A stretch of DNA of 7,381 nucleotides. It comes from Bacteroidales bacterium (lineage in GTDB: Bacteria; Bacteroidota; Bacteroidia; Bacteroidales; JAADJA01). The position numbers and the translations under genes are program-made. Of this stretch, positions 4,765 to 7,381 are shown piece after piece. The DNA is taken from positions 1 to 7,381 of the forward strand of contig JAOZOC010000039.1 of the NCBI GenBank assembly GCA_029933495.1, given 5' to 3'. Below the pieces are notes generated by a model. It made no database searches, was not told the origin of the DNA, and saw only the letters and a list, made by a program, of their open reading frames with translations. Numbering within the stretch: position 1 is the stretch's first letter; each line of letters starts with the position of its first letter.

Positions 4765-6125
4765 AAAATTTATTAATATTTCTGACATTTACACTTTTAA
4801 CATTAAAGGCACAAGCATATTTTCCGGCCGGTGACAGCTTAATCGGAGACTCAACTAAAGTTAAGAAAGAAGAAAAGATTAAGAAAGGGTTAAATTTTGG
4901 TATCCTGCCAATTGTAGGATACACAACGGATATAGGATTTGCTTACGGAGCATCGGTAAGTATGTACAACTACGGAGACGGAACTATTTATCCTGATTAC
5001 AAGTATATGCTTTATGTAGAGTATTCCAGAACAACCAAGGGACAGGGTACAACACAAATTTTCTTCGACTCAAAAGGAATGATTCCGGGAATAAGAATAA
5101 CATCCGATATCAGCTACCTGACGGAATTACAGCTTGATTTTTATGGATTTAACGGATATGATGCCATTTACAATATTCCCTTTACAGAAAAAGGCAATCC
5201 ACAATACATCTCAAAAGCATTCTATTATTTCCAGCGTAAATTTTTAAGGGTGACTGCTGATGGCGACGGAAATATTTTGGGAAAGAAGCTAAGATGGCAT
5301 TTTGGGCTTGGTTATTACAAATTTGATATTGAGTCAGTCAATATTGACAAGTACAACAAAGGGCAGAAGGAAGAGGATAAGATTGAAAAGGCAGACCTTT
5401 TGTATGACAAATATATTAAGTGGGGAATTATCAGGGAGGATGAAAAGGATGGCGGTGATATGCCCTACCTGAAACTTGGCCTGACCTACGACACCAGAGA
5501 TAATGAAAATGATCCGATGAAGGGAATGTGGGATGAAGTTATGTTTATCATTTCACCAAAAATACTACCAGCCCAGCAAAGCAGCTTTACCAAAATATCG
5601 GTTATACACAGGCAATATTTCCCCATTATTAAAGATAGGTTTTCTTTTGCTTATCGTCTGGCTTACCAGGGCACTGTTGCCGGCAGGGCACCATTTTACC
5701 TTGAGTCATACATGATTACAGCCGTATCGTTTGCAACAACAATTGACGGGCTTGGCGGCACCAAAACTTTGCGCGGCATTCTAAGAAACAGGATTGTTGG
5801 AAAAGGAATTGTTTACGGGAATGCAGAATTCAGATATATTTTCCTTAAAACCGTTATGTTCAAACAAAATATCTTTTTTTCGGCAAATGCCTTTGCAGAT
5901 GCAGGAAGTGTTGTACAAAAATATGATGTGCCGGAAACATTAAACGGAAATCCTTATCCTGATAATTATTTTGACTTTGGTGCTGAAAAATTTCATTTTT
6001 CATACGGTGGCGGAATCAACCTGATTATGAACCGAAATTTTATAATTTCGACTGATTTTGGATTTACAACTGATAAGCGTGACGGAAATTTCGGGTTTTA
6101 TGCAGGAATCGGATACTTATTTTAG
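4761..6125 (+). CDS. Omp85-type outer-membrane beta-barrel protein (BamA/TamA-like, no POTRA)
   Basis: A signal peptide is clear: MKN, a hydrophobic core, and a likely cut after KAQA (residue 19). The mature protein has alternating amphipathic strands and ends in the aromatic GYLF, as outer-membrane barrels do. Residues 42-135 (FGILPIVGYTTDIGFAYGA to FYGFNGY) resemble the region annotated as DUF5982 in Bacteroidota proteins. The rest matches the bacterial surface antigen (D15/Omp85) barrel: YDTRDNENDPMKGMW (243-257) and GLGGTKTLRGI (330-340). The latter is the counterpart of the VRGF/Y motif of the loop that folds into the barrel. At 454 residues there is no room for POTRA domains, unlike BamA or TamA, so a role in general barrel assembly is unlikely. 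A lysine/glutamate-rich insertion lies at about 195-230. It starts 4 nt inside the symporter gene, with an A-rich leader and no Shine-Dalgarno. The role is unknown; working with the symporter is inference from the coupling. Confidence 0.88.
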   Translation: MKNLLIFLTFTLLTLKAQAYFPAGDSLIGDSTKVKKEEKIKKGLNFGILPIVGYTTDIGFAYGASVSMYNYGDGTIYPDYKYMLYVEYSRTTKGQGTTQIFFDSKGMIPGIRITSDISYLTELQLDFYGFNGYDAIYNIPFTEKGNPQYISKAFYYFQRKFLRVTADGDGNILGKKLRWHFGLGYYKFDIESVNIDKYNKGQKEEDKIEKADLLYDKYIKWGIIREDEKDGGDMPYLKLGLTYDTRDNENDPMKGMWDEVMFIISPKILPAQQSSFTKISVIHRQYFPIIKDRFSFAYRLAYQGTVAGRAPFYLESYMITAVSFATTIDGLGGTKTLRGILRNRIVGKGIVYGNAEFRYIFLKTVMFKQNIFFSANAFADAGSVVQKYDVPETLNGNPYPDNYFDFGAEKFHFSYGGGINLIMNRNFIISTDFGFTTDKRDGNFGFYAGIGYLF

Positions 6126-6194
6126 CAACTACTAATCACTAATTTGCAGATATTTACTGAGAGAGAAGTTCTATGAGTATTAATTAACAAACAA
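6126..6194 (+). promoter_or_regulatory. Short intergenic spacer before the EamA gene
   Basis: This 69-bp spacer has no hairpin terminator, so the EamA gene may be read from the upstream pair. TAATTTGCA at 6140-6148 resembles the -7 consensus but is one base short between TA and TTTG. It could act as a weak internal promoter about 48 bp before the start codon. A four-codon ATG to TAA reading frame (6173-6187) precedes the real start and is probably chance. Confidence 0.3.
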
Positions 6195-7103
6195 ATGTCA
6201 TCACAGCAAAAAGCCTATATTTACGCTACAGCTGCAATTCTAAGCTGGTCAACAATTGCCTCTGCATTCAAAATATCGCTGCGATACTTTGATTATCTGC
6301 AGCTATTATTTTTTTCATCTGTTTTTTCTGTCATTGTACTTTTCATTATTATTATCGCTCAAAACAAGCTACCACTTTTAAAACAGACAACCCCGGCAAA
6401 TCTTTTCAATTCAATATTCCTTGGATTCCTGAATCCGTTTCTTTATTATTTTGTCCTGTTAAAAGCATATACAATTCTTAAGGCACAGGAAGCAGGGACT
6501 CTAAACTATATTTGGCCAATTACACTTGTTCTGTTATCTATTCCATTGCTAAAGCAAAAAATAAAATGGGTTAACATTGTCGCAATAATTATTAGCTTTC
6601 TGGGCATTATTGTCATTTCGACAGAAGGCCGAATTACGACTCTTGAATTCAACCAACCTTTTGGAATAGCTCTTGCAGTCGGGAGTAGCATTTTCTGGGC
6701 GCTATACTGGATTTTAAATATAAAAGACAAAAGGGATGACGTGATAAAATTGTTTATAAACTTTATTTTCGGGACATTATTTATTTTTATTGCTGTTTTC
6801 TTCTCAGGAGGATTTGACATTATCTCAGTTGCCGGCCTGACAGGAGCTCTGTATATTGGTATTTTCGAAATGGGGCTGACCTATTTCCTATGGCTGAAAG
6901 CATTACAATTATCAGATAATACGGCAAAGGTATCAAACCTGGTTTATCTTTCCCCTTTCATCTCATTAATGATAATAAATATTACAATTGGTGAAAAGAT
7001 CCTGGTTTCAACCATTACAGGGCTTGCACTTATTATTGGCGGAATTATATTGCAACAAGTATCAGACAGGCCTCTAGTGAAGAAAATCTTCTATAGAAGA
7101 TAA
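6195..7103 (+). CDS. EamA-family (drug/metabolite superfamily) membrane transporter
   Basis: This is an inner-membrane transporter of the ten-helix DMT type, usually an exporter of amino acids or other metabolites; the substrate cannot be inferred. The 302 residues fit two EamA repeats of five helices. Repeat one is about 7-142, with SWSTIASAFK near the start of helix 1 and AGTLNYIWPIT in helix 4 (100-110). Repeat two is about 155-287, with FEMGLTYFLWLKAL (224-237), LVYLSPFISLMI (249-260) and GEK (266-268), all typical positions. The C-terminus is a short basic tail (VKKIFYRR), as expected for a cytoplasmic end. The ATG at 6195 follows an A/T-rich leader without Shine-Dalgarno and puts helix 1 directly after MSSQQK. 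The last 30 bp overlap the 3' end of the convergent receiver-domain gene, and a perfect 16-bp palindrome lies within that overlap. Confidence 0.92.
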   Translation: MSSQQKAYIYATAAILSWSTIASAFKISLRYFDYLQLLFFSSVFSVIVLFIIIIAQNKLPLLKQTTPANLFNSIFLGFLNPFLYYFVLLKAYTILKAQEAGTLNYIWPITLVLLSIPLLKQKIKWVNIVAIIISFLGIIVISTEGRITTLEFNQPFGIALAVGSSIFWALYWILNIKDKRDDVIKLFINFIFGTLFIFIAVFFSGGFDIISVAGLTGALYIGIFEMGLTYFLWLKALQLSDNTAKVSNLVYLSPFISLMIINITIGEKILVSTITGLALIIGGIILQQVSDRPLVKKIFYRR

Positions 7104-7381
7104 GAGCTTTGATGGCCTGATTGGTTTTGAGAAATAGAGATCACATCCGGCTTCTATACTTTTTACCTTATCCTCTGGCATAGCATAGGCAGTGAGGGCA
7201 ATTACCGGTAAATTTTCATTGAATGATTTTATCTTTCTTGTTGCCTCATAACCATTCATTTTAGGCATTCTAATATCCATCAATACCAAATCAATATTCT
7301 TATTCGCCCTGCATATCTCGACAGCTTCCAAGCCATTGACAACCCATATCAGATTAACTGCTGTTTTATGCAATGCTGCTT
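7074..7381 (-). CDS. C-terminal receiver (REC) domain of a probable hybrid histidine kinase, partial
   Basis: Only the C-terminal 101 or so codons are in the window, and the frame stays open to the edge. A TTG at 7373-7371 is not a real start, because the two preceding codons remain in frame and the domain's first strand is missing. Visible receiver landmarks are the phospho-acceptor aspartate in LVLMDIRMPKMNG, the conserved threonine in VIALTAYA, and the lysine in YFSKPI. The acidic pair of strand 1 lies beyond the edge. The sequence after the acceptor (NGYEATRKIK) and a stop right after the final helix (SIEDFLH) are typical of receivers at the end of hybrid sensor kinases. A stand-alone response regulator is possible. 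The domain would take phosphate from a histidine kinase module, normally on the same chain. The gene converges on and overlaps the EamA gene by 30 bp, with no terminator between them. Confidence 0.9.
   Translation of the reverse strand, partial: AALHKTAVNLIWVVNGLEAVEICRANKNIDLVLMDIRMPKMNGYEATRKIKSFNENLPVIALTAYAMPEDKVKSIEAGCDLYFSKPIRPSKLLSSIEDFLH
7086..7101. repeat. Perfect 16-bp palindrome inside convergent gene overlap
   Basis: ATCTTCTATAGAAGAT reads the same on both strands. As RNA it makes a 6-bp stem with a TATA loop on either transcript. It lies inside the coding overlap of the EamA and receiver genes, ending at the first base of the EamA stop codon. It is AT-rich and lacks a following T tract on the plus strand, so it is at best a weak terminator. 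A protein-binding site or chance are the alternatives. Confidence 0.5.

Noticed and set aside
5533..5715. 60-codon plus-strand frame inside the outer-membrane protein gene
   Set aside because: It lies out of frame within the conserved Omp85 barrel region and has no supporting signal.
7371..7373. TTG as the start codon of the receiver-domain gene
   Set aside because: The frame stays open to the window edge and the domain's first beta strand with its acidic pair is missing, so the gene begins outside the window.

Overview
The base composition is AT-rich, start codons lack Shine-Dalgarno sequences, and two starts are preceded by TAnnTTTG-like -7 elements. Together with protein types typical of that phylum, this suggests a chromosomal segment of a member of the Bacteroidota, probably an environmental or anaerobic Bacteroidales-like lineage. 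The taxon is inferred from style, not from a marker gene.

Layout. Positions 1-122 (minus strand) hold the start of a four-helix-bundle (S23/IVS-type) protein gene that runs into a stop after 27 codons and looks broken. Next comes a short array of 11-bp TAATGAC repeats that abuts the 3' end of a complete carbamate kinase gene (arcC, minus strand, 224-1168). A 320-bp divergent intergenic region carries the arcC promoter and two palindromic elements: a REP-like one at 1330-1377 and a long imperfect hairpin at 1401-1447. These lie just upstream of a DASS/SLC13-type sodium:carboxylate (or sulfate) symporter (1489-3006). A 408-bp gene-free stretch follows, with GCTTCGC-rich sequence and a second TAATGAC array that shares a 21-nt identical core with the first. 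Then comes a plus-strand cluster: a sodium:solute symporter (3415-4764), an Omp85-type outer-membrane beta-barrel without POTRA domains that overlaps it by 4 nt (4761-6125), and, 69 nt later, a ten-helix EamA/DMT transporter (6195-7103). The window ends with the C-terminal receiver domain of a minus-strand signalling protein, probably a hybrid histidine kinase, whose 3' end overlaps the EamA gene by 30 bp.

Function. Most of the window is membrane transport. The symporter and the outer-membrane barrel appear translationally coupled, which hints at a shared job, but no substrate can be read from the sequence. The carbamate kinase stands alone, with no arginine deiminase or ornithine carbamoyltransferase beside it. 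I see no defence system, CRISPR array, complete insertion sequence or RNA gene. The protein genes are ordinary. The more unusual material is intergenic: the paired 11-bp-period arrays, the palindromes upstream of the DASS gene, and the decayed four-helix-bundle gene.
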